Source: Mycobacterium sp. IS-3022 (GTDB taxonomy: Bacteria; Actinomycetota; Actinomycetes; Mycobacteriales; Mycobacteriaceae). Taken from it: a DNA stretch of 64,000 nt. The notes under the pieces were generated by a model, which ran no database searches, was not told the origin of the DNA, and worked only from the letters and a program-made list of their open reading frames with translations. Shown here piece by piece: positions 1-6,481 of the stretch. The stretch covers positions 1 through 64,000 of the forward strand of contig NZ_LQIN01000048.1 in assembly GCF_001500065.1 (NCBI RefSeq), written 5' to 3'. Made by a program: the position numbers and the translations under genes. The stretch's first letter is position 1, and every line of letters begins with the position of its first letter.

Positions 1-1
1 G

Positions 2-778
2 CAGAACCTGACCCCGGAACAGCAAGCGCAGCTTGCCACCGGCGGCGACATCGGCGACGGTCGCACCGACACGATCCTGCTGGTGCACATTCCCGGCATC
101 GGATCGGGCACGCGCACAACGATGGTGTCGATTCCACGCGACTCCTACGTGTCGATCCCCGGCTACGGCAGCGACAAGATCAACGCCGCGTTCACCGTCG
201 GTGGCGCCCCACTGCTCGCCCAGACCGTCGAGCAGGCCACCGGGCTGCGGATGGACCACTACGCCGAGATCGGGTTCGACGGATTCGCCACGATGGTCGA
301 CGCCGTCGGTGGTGTCACCATGTGTCCGACCGAGCCCATCAGCGACCCGCTGGCCGGCATCGACCTGCCCGCCGGATGCCAGAAACTCGACGGCCGCAGC
401 GCGCTGGGATTCGTTCGCACCAGGGCCACGCCGCGCGCCGACCTGGACCGCATGCTCCACCAGCGCGAGTTCATGTCCGCGCTGCTGCACCGCGCCGCGA
501 GCCCCGCAGTGTTGCTCAACCCGCTGCGCTGGTACCCGATGGCCCGCGCCGCCACCGGGGCCGTCGCGGTCAACGAGGACGACCACATCTGGGACCTCGC
601 GCGGCTCGCATGGTCACTGCGCGGCGATGTGCTGACGACCACGGTGCCGATCGGGGAGTTCTCCGGCGGCGACTCGGGCTCGGTGGTGCTGTGGGACGAG
701 GAGGTCGCGAGCCGGTTGTTCGAGGCGCTGCGAACCGACGCACCGGTACCGCAGGACGTCCTCGACGCCGAGCCGTGA
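2..778 (+). CDS. LytR-CpsA-Psr (LCP) family protein, 5' end outside window
   Basis: The reading frame is open from the window edge, so only the C-terminal part (about 258 residues) is present. LCP proteins are membrane-anchored phosphotransferases that attach undecaprenyl-linked polymers, in mycobacteria arabinogalactan, to peptidoglycan outside the membrane. The sequence shows the family signatures: RTDTILLVHI, VSIPRDSYVSIPG, the KINAAF stretch and GFVRTR followed by DLDRMLHQREF, whose Asp and Arg residues bind the pyrophosphate and metal. The N-terminal membrane anchor is not visible. It converges on glpQ1 with only 7 bases between them. In M. tuberculosis, as I recall it, the Rv3840 LCP protein and glpQ1 are separated by bfrB, which is absent here. 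Confidence 0.9.
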   Translation, partial: QNLTPEQQAQLATGGDIGDGRTDTILLVHIPGIGSGTRTTMVSIPRDSYVSIPGYGSDKINAAFTVGGAPLLAQTVEQATGLRMDHYAEIGFDGFATMVDAVGGVTMCPTEPISDPLAGIDLPAGCQKLDGRSALGFVRTRATPRADLDRMLHQREFMSALLHRAASPAVLLNPLRWYPMARAATGAVAVNEDDHIWDLARLAWSLRGDVLTTTVPIGEFSGGDSGSVVLWDEEVASRLFEALRTDAPVPQDVLDAEP

Positions 779-785
779 CCGCGGT

Positions 786-1637
786 CTAGTCCCGGCCGGC
801 CCCGGCCAGCCCGTTCTGCAGCCAGTCCTTGGTACGGCCCGGGTGGTTGGTCGCGACCCACGCCACGCCGAGCTCGCGGCAGTACTGCACGTCCTCGAAA
901 TGGTCGACCGTCCAGCAGTACAGCGCACGGCCCTGCGCGGCCGCCCGGTCCACCAACACGGGATGTTCGCGAAGGGTCGCGATCGAGGGCCCCACCGCGG
1001 TGGCGCCCACGGTGGTGGCGGCGCTGCCGCCCAGATAACGCGACGTCTCGCCGAGCAACACCGTCGGAAGCATCGGCGCCGCCCGCCGGATCCGCCAGAC
1101 CGCGGCCGCCGAGAACGACATCACGACCGCGCGCGAGAGATCCGCCGACGCGGGCGAGGCGATCCCGAACCGGTGCAGCAGCGCCAGCACCTTGCTCTCC
1201 ACCAACGCGCCGAATCGGACCGGGTGCTTGGTCTCGATGAACAGCTTGACCGGCCGGTTCCAGTCCAACACCAGCGAAACCAGCTCGTCGAGGGTCAGCA
1301 AGCCCGTGTCGCCCTCCGTCCCGTCGCCGTGACGGCTGGGATGCCATGCGCCGTAATCGAATTCGCGCAACTGCGCGAGCGTCATGTCGCTGACCAGGCC
1401 GGTCCCGTTCGACGTCCGGTCGACTTTGCGGTCGTGCACGCACACCAGATGGCCGTCGCGGGTCAGCCGCACGTCACATTCGACGCCGTCGGCACCCTCC
1501 TGCAACGCCAACTCGTACGCCGCGAGCGTGTGCTCTGGACGGTCGGCCGAAGCGCCGCGGTGCGCCACGACGAACGGATGCCCGCCGAGCGTCGGCCCGG
1601 GCGTCGCTTCGTCGGCGGCCTTGGCGTCGCCAGTCAT
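786..1637 (-). CDS. glpQ1: glycerophosphodiester phosphodiesterase GlpQ1
   Basis: The enzyme hydrolyses glycerophosphodiesters, the deacylated phospholipids, to glycerol-3-phosphate and an alcohol. The 283-residue protein carries the complete GDPD catalytic set: His26-Arg27 in VAHRGAS, Glu53 and Asp55 in GVECDV, and His68 in VCVHD. ETKHP later in the chain supplies a further metal ligand, and the C-terminal CWTVD strand is typical. There is no signal peptide, so it is probably cytoplasmic. The next gene upstream on the same strand (the zinc-ribbon membrane protein) ends 5 bases before its start, so the two are likely co-transcribed. Length and neighbourhood match Rv3842c. Confidence 0.93.
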   Translation of the reverse strand: MTGDAKAADEATPGPTLGGHPFVVAHRGASADRPEHTLAAYELALQEGADGVECDVRLTRDGHLVCVHDRKVDRTSNGTGLVSDMTLAQLREFDYGAWHPSRHGDGTEGDTGLLTLDELVSLVLDWNRPVKLFIETKHPVRFGALVESKVLALLHRFGIASPASADLSRAVVMSFSAAAVWRIRRAAPMLPTVLLGETSRYLGGSAATTVGATAVGPSIATLREHPVLVDRAAAQGRALYCWTVDHFEDVQYCRELGVAWVATNHPGRTKDWLQNGLAGAGRD

Positions 1638-1642
1638 GCGAT

Positions 1643-2638
1643 CTATGCTGCCGGGTTCTGCCCGTGGGACTCAACCGGAACGTCACTTTCCGCCTGCGGC
1701 TGATCCTCCGGCACGACCACCCAGCGCTTGGTCGGCCGCTCCACCGGTTGCCGCTCGAAACCGAGGACGACCTTCGCGGCGAGCAGCAGGGCCGCCAGCG
1801 CCAGCAGGTAAGCCACCGTCGTGGTCATGGTGTTGTCGGCGATGCCCTGCGCATCCTGGGTGAAGCTCGTCGCGATCGACCAGATCGACACCACGTAGCT
1901 GGCCAGCCACACCAGCCACCAGGCCACGATCGGTCGACGCAGCCAGCGCAGGCGCTCCTCGACCCCGGCCAACTCGAGGACGAACACGGGCGCCCAGAAC
2001 AGGTTGACGAAGGGAAGCAGGCACCCGGCCTGCAGGTGCCAGCCCGGCCGGGGGTCTGTCGTGCCCCGGTGGGCGTACGCGGCGGCCCGCCGCGTGACGA
2101 GCCAGTTGGTCAGCACGATGAGGCTGGCGACCACCATGAACATGGCGATGACGCTCGCCGCGACGCCGAGCCACGTGGCGCCCGCGGCGATCCAAGGATG
2201 CAACAGCACTGACCGGTTGACGATCAGCAGCACGTAGCGCAGCAGGTGCAGCAGGGCCGCGGCGCCCAGGGCCGCCATCGTCGCCAGCAGGGTGCCACGG
2301 AGCATCGCGGCCGACGGTCCTGTGCGGGGCGCCTCCTGCTGAGGGTCGACGAGCTGGGCCTGGTCCACCAGACCCCACCGCGGGATCGTCGGGTAGCGCG
2401 GCGTCGGGCCGAGGACCCGCCTCGGCCGCCGAGGCGCGGGCGGTGCACCAGGGCGTACCGCGATCCAGCGATAGCCGGGTGGCCGCGGCGGCGGGGTGGC
2501 GGACGTCGTGGTGCCGAAGGAGGCGCCCGGCCCGGGACCGGACGGCGGGAGCAGGGGTCCGTTGCAGCGCGGGCACCAGACCCTGCGCCGGTCGCGCACG
2601 TTCCACCGGGTTCCACACTGGGAACACACCTGAATCAT
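1643..2638 (-). CDS. zinc-ribbon membrane protein, DUF4328-like (Rv3843c-like)
   Basis: This 331-residue protein has an N-terminal zinc-ribbon (CSQCG, then CPRCN about 17 residues later), a proline-rich linker to about residue 110, and then about six hydrophobic segments separated by short basic loops. The membrane part resembles DUF4328 proteins, whose function is unknown. I chose ATG 2638 because AAGGAGCGAC lies directly before it and the zinc-ribbon begins at residue 5. An upstream extension in the same frame reads as non-coding. It is transcribed towards glpQ1 and sits where Rv3843c does in M. tuberculosis. A role in the envelope is inferred only from its position. Confidence 0.82.
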   Translation of the reverse strand: MIQVCSQCGTRWNVRDRRRVWCPRCNGPLLPPSGPGPGASFGTTTSATPPPRPPGYRWIAVRPGAPPAPRRPRRVLGPTPRYPTIPRWGLVDQAQLVDPQQEAPRTGPSAAMLRGTLLATMAALGAAALLHLLRYVLLIVNRSVLLHPWIAAGATWLGVAASVIAMFMVVASLIVLTNWLVTRRAAAYAHRGTTDPRPGWHLQAGCLLPFVNLFWAPVFVLELAGVEERLRWLRRPIVAWWLVWLASYVVSIWSIATSFTQDAQGIADNTMTTTVAYLLALAALLLAAKVVLGFERQPVERPTKRWVVVPEDQPQAESDVPVESHGQNPAA

Positions 2639-2747
2639 GTCGCTCCTTGCCTGGCACTCACCACTCGACAGCGTAGCGACGACGTGGCCGGCCGCCGCGC
2701 CGATCCCGATATGGCGCGGGCCGTCGGGGAGCCACAGCAATTCCGAC

Positions 2748-2846
2748 CTATCCACAGATTCCACAGGTTCATCCACAGGTCGGCGAGGCCACGAACCGGT
2801 CGTGAGCCGCTGAATCCGGGTTTCCTGCACCGATTGCTGTGGACAG
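2748..2846. promoter_or_regulatory. cluster of DnaA-box-like 9-mers
   Basis: The intergenic stretch upstream of the zinc-ribbon gene repeats TCCACA three times in about 30 bases: CTATCCACA at 2748, ATTCCACA at 2758 and TCATCCACA at 2769. A fourth, inverted copy reads CTGTCCACA on the minus strand at 2838-2846. CTATCCACA and TCATCCACA differ from TTATCCACA, and CTGTCCACA from the mycobacterial TTGTCCACA, by one base each. No gene overlaps it. Around it (2639-3077) I see only a possible -10 element, TATGAT at 2998-3003, for the small membrane protein downstream. DnaA binding is an inference. Confidence 0.4.
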
Positions 2847-3077
2847 ACGTCCCCGGATCGGATGCCCTCATCAACAGGCCGCCCGACGGCGAGCGAAATG
2901 CCTAGTCAACCTAATGGCGCGCCCCGACGCAGTCGCCGCATGTCCGCCCTGGCCATGTCGGCGGGCCTGCCGATTTTTCCGTTGCGTGGACAGGAGTTAT
3001 GATCGGCGTCACAGTTCCATGTTGTGACGGATCTCACTTGGGGGAGAGGCGGCAAACGTGCAGGTCAGGAGGGGTTG

Positions 3078-3233
3078 ATGACGTCTTCGATGGGTTCGGG
3101 TTCGGCGATGCCGCCGTCGGAGTGGCCGTCGTCGGCACATGACTACACCCGCACTCAGTGGATGGCGTTTCTGCGGGCCAGCGTGATCGCGCTGGTGCTG
3201 TTGGGCGTGCTGGCCGTCATCGTGTTGTTCTGA
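3078..3233 (+). CDS. 51-residue single-pass membrane protein
   Basis: A strong Shine-Dalgarno, AGGAGGGG, stands 4 bases before ATG 3078. The product has a polar N-terminus rich in Ser, Gly and Pro, a short aromatic stretch (YTRTQWMAF), and one C-terminal hydrophobic helix of about 20 residues (from ASVIALVLLG) that ends the protein. The stop is followed at once by a strong terminator. I do not recognise the family. It could be a small regulator of a membrane complex, but nothing nearby says which. The ribosome binding site, clean stop and terminator argue that it is real rather than chance. Confidence 0.65.
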   Translation: MTSSMGSGSAMPPSEWPSSAHDYTRTQWMAFLRASVIALVLLGVLAVIVLF

Positions 3234-3256
3234 CGGGACGCCGCTCGACAAACATG

Positions 3257-3292
3257 AAAAGAGCCGCCGGTCACTGACTCGGCGGCTCTTTT
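3257..3292. terminator. bidirectional rho-independent terminator
   Basis: A perfect 9-bp stem, GAGCCGCCG and CGGCGGCTC, encloses a 10-base loop. It is flanked by AAAA on the left and TTTT on the right, so it can work on both strands. It sits between the 3' ends of the small membrane protein gene and the convergent nickel superoxide dismutase gene. Confidence 0.9.
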
Positions 3293-3312
3293 GACGTACG
3301 GACTCGGGTTGC

Positions 3313-3735
3313 TCAGGCAGGCGGGTAGACACCCATCTGCTTGCCCTTGTCGGTCTGCCAGAAGATGTCGGCGATCTCATCGATCGTCTTGAGCAGCTTC
3401 TCGGCGACGGCGACGTCGAGTGACTTCTTTACCTCGCCCGCGCCGTGCACACCGTCCCAGAACAACTGGTGCAGGTTGGGGAATTGCTCGAAGTGGTCCT
3501 TCGCGAAGAAGTCGGCCCACAGCACCATCAGGTGATGCTTGACCTCTTCGGCACGCTCTTCCTTGATGATGATGCACCGCTGGCGGAAGTGCTCGTCGTC
3601 GGAGTCGTGATACTTCTGGATCGTCTTCAAGCAGGACAGCGCGTCGATCTTGGCCTGCGCGGGGTCGTAGACGCCGCAGTACAGATCGCAATGGGCATGG
3701 GCGGGGGTGGCGTTGGTGAACATTCGATGCAGCAT
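3313..3735 (-). CDS. sodN: nickel superoxide dismutase SodN
   Basis: NiSOD converts superoxide to oxygen and hydrogen peroxide as a cytoplasmic hexamer, using nickel held by an N-terminal hook. Here the precursor has 140 residues, with a 14-residue leader ending in TPAHA and then HCDLYCGVYDPAQ. After leader removal His1, Cys2 and Cys6 are in place, and Tyr9 and Asp10 also match the family. The residue normally found as Pro5 in HCDLPCG is Tyr. I chose ATG 3735 because it gives the usual leader length and has AGGA upstream; a longer in-frame form is unlikely. The likely maturation protease is encoded divergently next door. M. tuberculosis has iron SodA at this point of the map. Confidence 0.93.
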   Translation of the reverse strand: MLHRMFTNATPAHAHCDLYCGVYDPAQAKIDALSCLKTIQKYHDSDDEHFRQRCIIIKEERAEEVKHHLMVLWADFFAKDHFEQFPNLHQLFWDGVHGAGEVKKSLDVAVAEKLLKTIDEIADIFWQTDKGKQMGVYPPA

Positions 3736-3758
3736 GTGTCCTAACTTACCCTTTGCGT

Positions 3759-4100
3759 GTGCGCCGCAACCAGACACCGCGACGCTGGCCGCTGCGGCTG
3801 TTCCGCGTCGTCGACGACTCGATGCGCCCGACGCTCGGCCCCGGTGACGGACTTCTGGCCCTGCGCTGCCGGAGCATTCGTCGCGGGCAGTTACGGGTCT
3901 TCCAGGATCCGCGACGTTCGACGCGGTGGCTCGTCAAGCGGGTCGGCGACGTATACGGCACCGGACGCGACGCGATCTTCGAAGCGCGCTCGGACAATCC
4001 CTGGGCCCCCGGCGCCGCCGACTCCCATGAGTTCGGCTGGATTTCGGCGGCCGCGTCCTACCGGGTGGTGTGGACCGCACGCGCCGATTCCACGCGTTAG
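3759..4100 (+). CDS. sodX: SodX-type S26 peptidase, NiSOD maturation protease
   Basis: The 113-residue protein is a minimal S24/S26 signal-peptidase-like fold. The nucleophile Ser21 lies in DDSMRPTL, the general-base Lys60 in WLVKRVGDV, and a C-terminal DNPWAPG / DSHEFG region matches the S26 box. It has no membrane helix, fitting a cytoplasmic enzyme that trims the SodN leader to expose His1. That role is known for SodX next to NiSOD genes. The start is GTG 3759; TTG 3753 is an alternative. The sodN start codon on the other strand lies only about 20 bases away, so the promoters must overlap the neighbouring reading frames. Confidence 0.85.
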   Translation: MRRNQTPRRWPLRLFRVVDDSMRPTLGPGDGLLALRCRSIRRGQLRVFQDPRRSTRWLVKRVGDVYGTGRDAIFEARSDNPWAPGAADSHEFGWISAAASYRVVWTARADSTR

Positions 4101-4182
4101 CAGTCGTGTCCCCTTGCGTGCCAGCCGACTCTGCCGCATCCTGAGCGCATCGGCGTGCGAACACCGATGGCGCGGAGGCGAT

Positions 4183-4716
4183 ATGGAGAGAGGATCCGGC
4201 CGGGCGATCGAGGTCGCCCCGTTCCATTCACGCGGTTCACTCAAGGGGTTCGTGATCTCGGGCCGCTGGCCGGACTCCACCAAGGAGTGGGCCCAGCTGT
4301 TGATGGTCGCGGTGCGGGTGGCGTCGCTTCCCGGGTTGCTCTCCACCACAACGATATTCGGTGCACGTGAGGAGTTGCCCGACGAGCCCGAACCCAACAC
4401 CGTCGGCCTGGTCGTCGCCGAAGGCACCGTCGTCGGCGAATCAGCGGTGCCGCCAGGGCATTTCGCCGAACACCAACCACCGGCCCTGTTGATGCTGCAT
4501 CCCCCGTCGGAGACCACTCCCTCCCTGCCGGAGTGCACCGGGGCGGCGTCCGGTTGCGTGCTGCTGCCCGGCCTTCCCCACCTTGGCCTTGAACATCGGG
4601 CGGCCTGGGTCGAGGCCGAAGCGGACGGCACCGTGACGTCCATGGTGAGCAGAGTCGGCGTCGACCCGATCAGCCATCCCGACACCGCGATCCTCGCGAT
4701 GCTCCTTGCGGCATAA
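4183..4716 (+). CDS. conserved mycobacterial protein (Rv3847-like)
   Basis: The protein has 177 residues, the length I recall for Rv3847, and lies in the same place, between superoxide dismutase and the GDT1-type transporter. It has no membrane helix, no signal peptide and no catalytic motif I recognise. Its first third (WPDSTKEWAQLLMVAVRVASLPGLL) looks like an amphipathic helix. The start ATG 4183 has GGAGG 5 bases upstream, and longer in-frame versions lack a ribosome binding site. Function is unknown. Because the neighbours are superoxide dismutase and a manganese-type exporter, a link to metal or oxidative stress is possible but unproven. Confidence 0.8.
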   Translation: MERGSGRAIEVAPFHSRGSLKGFVISGRWPDSTKEWAQLLMVAVRVASLPGLLSTTTIFGAREELPDEPEPNTVGLVVAEGTVVGESAVPPGHFAEHQPPALLMLHPPSETTPSLPECTGAASGCVLLPGLPHLGLEHRAAWVEAEADGTVTSMVSRVGVDPISHPDTAILAMLLAA

Positions 4717-4825
4717 GGTGTTTCGAAGCACTTGATTCGGGCTGCTGAACAACGGATTCGGACGCCCGAAACCTCGGCGCACGGTGGCGCGCCGGCTTGA
4801 CCGCGGCTATGGTCGATGAAGTAAG

Positions 4826-4920
4826 CGAAGGGGAGTAGCCCCCAATCGTCGTGTCGACACACTGGCGCAAGCCCGGCAGGCGAACCGCACCTCGAGAAGG
4901 CGCGGTGGGCGAGACCTTCG
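4826..4920 (+). promoter_or_regulatory. yybP-ykoY (manganese) riboswitch aptamer
   Basis: The two hallmark strings of the yybP-ykoY class are present about 70 bases apart: GGGGAGTAGC at 4830-4839 and GCGAGACCTTCG at 4909-4920. The outer helix P1 forms from CGAAGG (4826-4831) and CCTTCG (4915-4920). The family senses Mn2+ and usually precedes manganese exporters. The gene that follows is such a candidate. The 59 bases between the aptamer and the start codon hold the GTCGGCGACG repeat region and the AAAGGG ribosome binding site, which could form the expression platform. Confidence 0.88.
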
Positions 4921-4979
4921 ACCGAAGTCGACGGGCATGAAAATCGATCCGTCGGCGACGCGTCGAAAGGGTCGTCCGA

Positions 4980-5669
4980 GTGCTCACCGCAATCCTGGTC
5001 AGTCTCGCAGTCATTTTCGTCGCCGAACTCGGCGACAAGTCGCAGCTGATCACCATGACCTATTCACTGCGCCACCGGTGGTGGGTGGTGCTGTCCGGCG
5101 TCGGCATCGCCGCGATGCTGGTGCACGGGCTGTCGGTGGCGATCGGACATTTTCTCGGGTTGACCCTTCCCGAGCGCCCAATCGCTTTCGTCGCGTCCAT
5201 CGCGTTCCTGCTGTTCGCGCTGTGGACGTGGCGAGAACGCAGCGACGACGGCGAGGAGGTGCGGATCGCCGAGCCGCGCTTCGTCGTGCCCGCGATCGTC
5301 TCCTCATTCGTGCTCGCCGAACTCGGCGACAAGACAATGCTCGCCACGGTCGCCCTGGCCAGTGATCACCACTGGGCCGGCGTCTGGATCGGCGCGACGG
5401 CCGGCATGGTGCTCGCCGACGGAGCGGCGATCGCCGCCGGTCGGCTGCTGCACAAGCGGTTACCGGAACGCTTCCTGCACGGTCTGGCCAGCGTGCTGTT
5501 CCTGCTGTTCGGTCTGTGGCTTCTGTTCGACAGCGCCCTCGGGCTGCGGTGGGTCGCCGTTACGGTCGTCAGCGCGGTCACCGTTCTCGCGGTCGTGACG
5601 TGGCTGGTGCGCAGCCGCACCGCTCACGCGGATCCGAACGCGTTGGAACCGTCGTCGCGGCCGTCCTGA
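4980..5669 (+). CDS. GDT1/TMEM165 (UPF0016) family divalent-cation exporter (Rv3848-like)
   Basis: The 229-residue protein has about six membrane helices in two homologous halves. Each half carries the diagnostic E-x-G-D-(K/R)-(S/T) motif: ELGDKS from residue 16 and ELGDKT near residue 114. Family members move Mn2+ or Ca2+ in exchange for protons across the cytoplasmic membrane. The GTG start is preceded by AAAGGG at suitable spacing, and a yybP-ykoY riboswitch lies in the 5' leader. Excess Mn2+ is therefore expected to switch expression on. Substrate assignment to manganese rests on the riboswitch and the family, not on direct evidence. Confidence 0.88.
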   Translation: MLTAILVSLAVIFVAELGDKSQLITMTYSLRHRWWVVLSGVGIAAMLVHGLSVAIGHFLGLTLPERPIAFVASIAFLLFALWTWRERSDDGEEVRIAEPRFVVPAIVSSFVLAELGDKTMLATVALASDHHWAGVWIGATAGMVLADGAAIAAGRLLHKRLPERFLHGLASVLFLLFGLWLLFDSALGLRWVAVTVVSAVTVLAVVTWLVRSRTAHADPNALEPSSRPS

Positions 5670-6031
5670 CGGCAACCACTCTCGGTTCCTTCCGCGACGT
5701 CGGGTTCGATTATCGGCAAACTCCGAATTCTGCTTCGACACTCAAGATCAGCGTTGCCGAGGCCACACAGCGACTATTCGGTCGCAGCGGCGAGCACTCC
5801 GTCGGCAAAGCTAGCTCGACACTGTCGTTAATATTTGCTTCGCTACACCTGGAGGTCGCGGCACCGGCACCCTATGAGCAGGTCCCAGCGGCCACCGCAG
5901 GCGGCGCCGACCGAACGGGCGAGTTAACTTTTCCCTGGTTTGCACTTGGTTGACACCACTACACTCGCTACGATGATCAGCAAATACGCCGCTTATACAC
6001 CGCTCGTTTATTCCATGTGGAGGTCATATCG
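5670..6031 (+). promoter_or_regulatory. espR upstream region
   Basis: This 362-base stretch carries no plausible gene and is less GC-rich than its surroundings. TTGACA at 5950-5955 looks like a -35 box, but there is no convincing -10 at 17 bases. TACGAT (5969) and GATGAT (5972) are the nearest candidates. In M. tuberculosis a long espR leader binds EspR itself, so autoregulation here is plausible but not shown. Confidence 0.4.
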
Positions 6032-6430
6032 ATGAGCACGACGTTCGCCGCTCGCCTGAACCGGCTGTTCGACACGGTCTACCCGCCGGGACGCGGCCCA
6101 CACACCTCCGCAGAGGTGATCGCGGCGCTCAAGGCCGAGGGCGTCACCATGTCTGCGCCGTACCTCTCTCAGCTGCGCTCGGGCAACCGCACCAACCCCT
6201 CGGCGGCCACGATGGCCGCTCTTGCCAACTTCTTCCGGATCAAGCCGGCCTACTTCACCGATGACGAGTACTACGAGAAGCTGGACAAGGAGCTGACCTG
6301 GCTCGCGAGCATGCGCGACGAAGGTGTTCGGCGTATTGCCGCACGCACGGTCGGGCTGTCGCCGGAGGCGCAGCAAGACATCGTCCAGAAGGTCGATGAG
6401 CTGCGCCGCCGCGAGCATCTCGACGATTAG
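6032..6430 (+). CDS. espR: nucleoid-associated regulator EspR
   Basis: EspR is a dimeric DNA-binding protein that loops and organises DNA and, in M. tuberculosis, activates the espACD genes for ESX-1 secretion. The 132-residue sequence shows the N-terminal helix-turn-helix (around SAPYLSQLRSGNRTNPS), a middle linker (YFTDDEYYEKLDKEL) and the C-terminal dimerisation helices ending RRREHLDD. I chose ATG 6032 because GGAGG lies 8 bases upstream; a GTG five codons earlier is unlikely. The window also contains espB, espL, eccE and mycP of ESX-1, possible regulatory partners. Its 3' end faces a membrane protein / metallopeptidase pair. Confidence 0.95.
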   Translation: MSTTFAARLNRLFDTVYPPGRGPHTSAEVIAALKAEGVTMSAPYLSQLRSGNRTNPSAATMAALANFFRIKPAYFTDDEYYEKLDKELTWLASMRDEGVRRIAARTVGLSPEAQQDIVQKVDELRRREHLDD

Positions 6431-6481
6431 CCCGACCCGGCGGTGACGGCGGAACCCGGCGAATCCGTCCAGCGGAAACAG

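Noticed and set aside
5950..5977. Complete sigma-A promoter for espR
   Set aside because: TTGACA is good, but no -10 element stands at 16-18 bases, so I list only the region.
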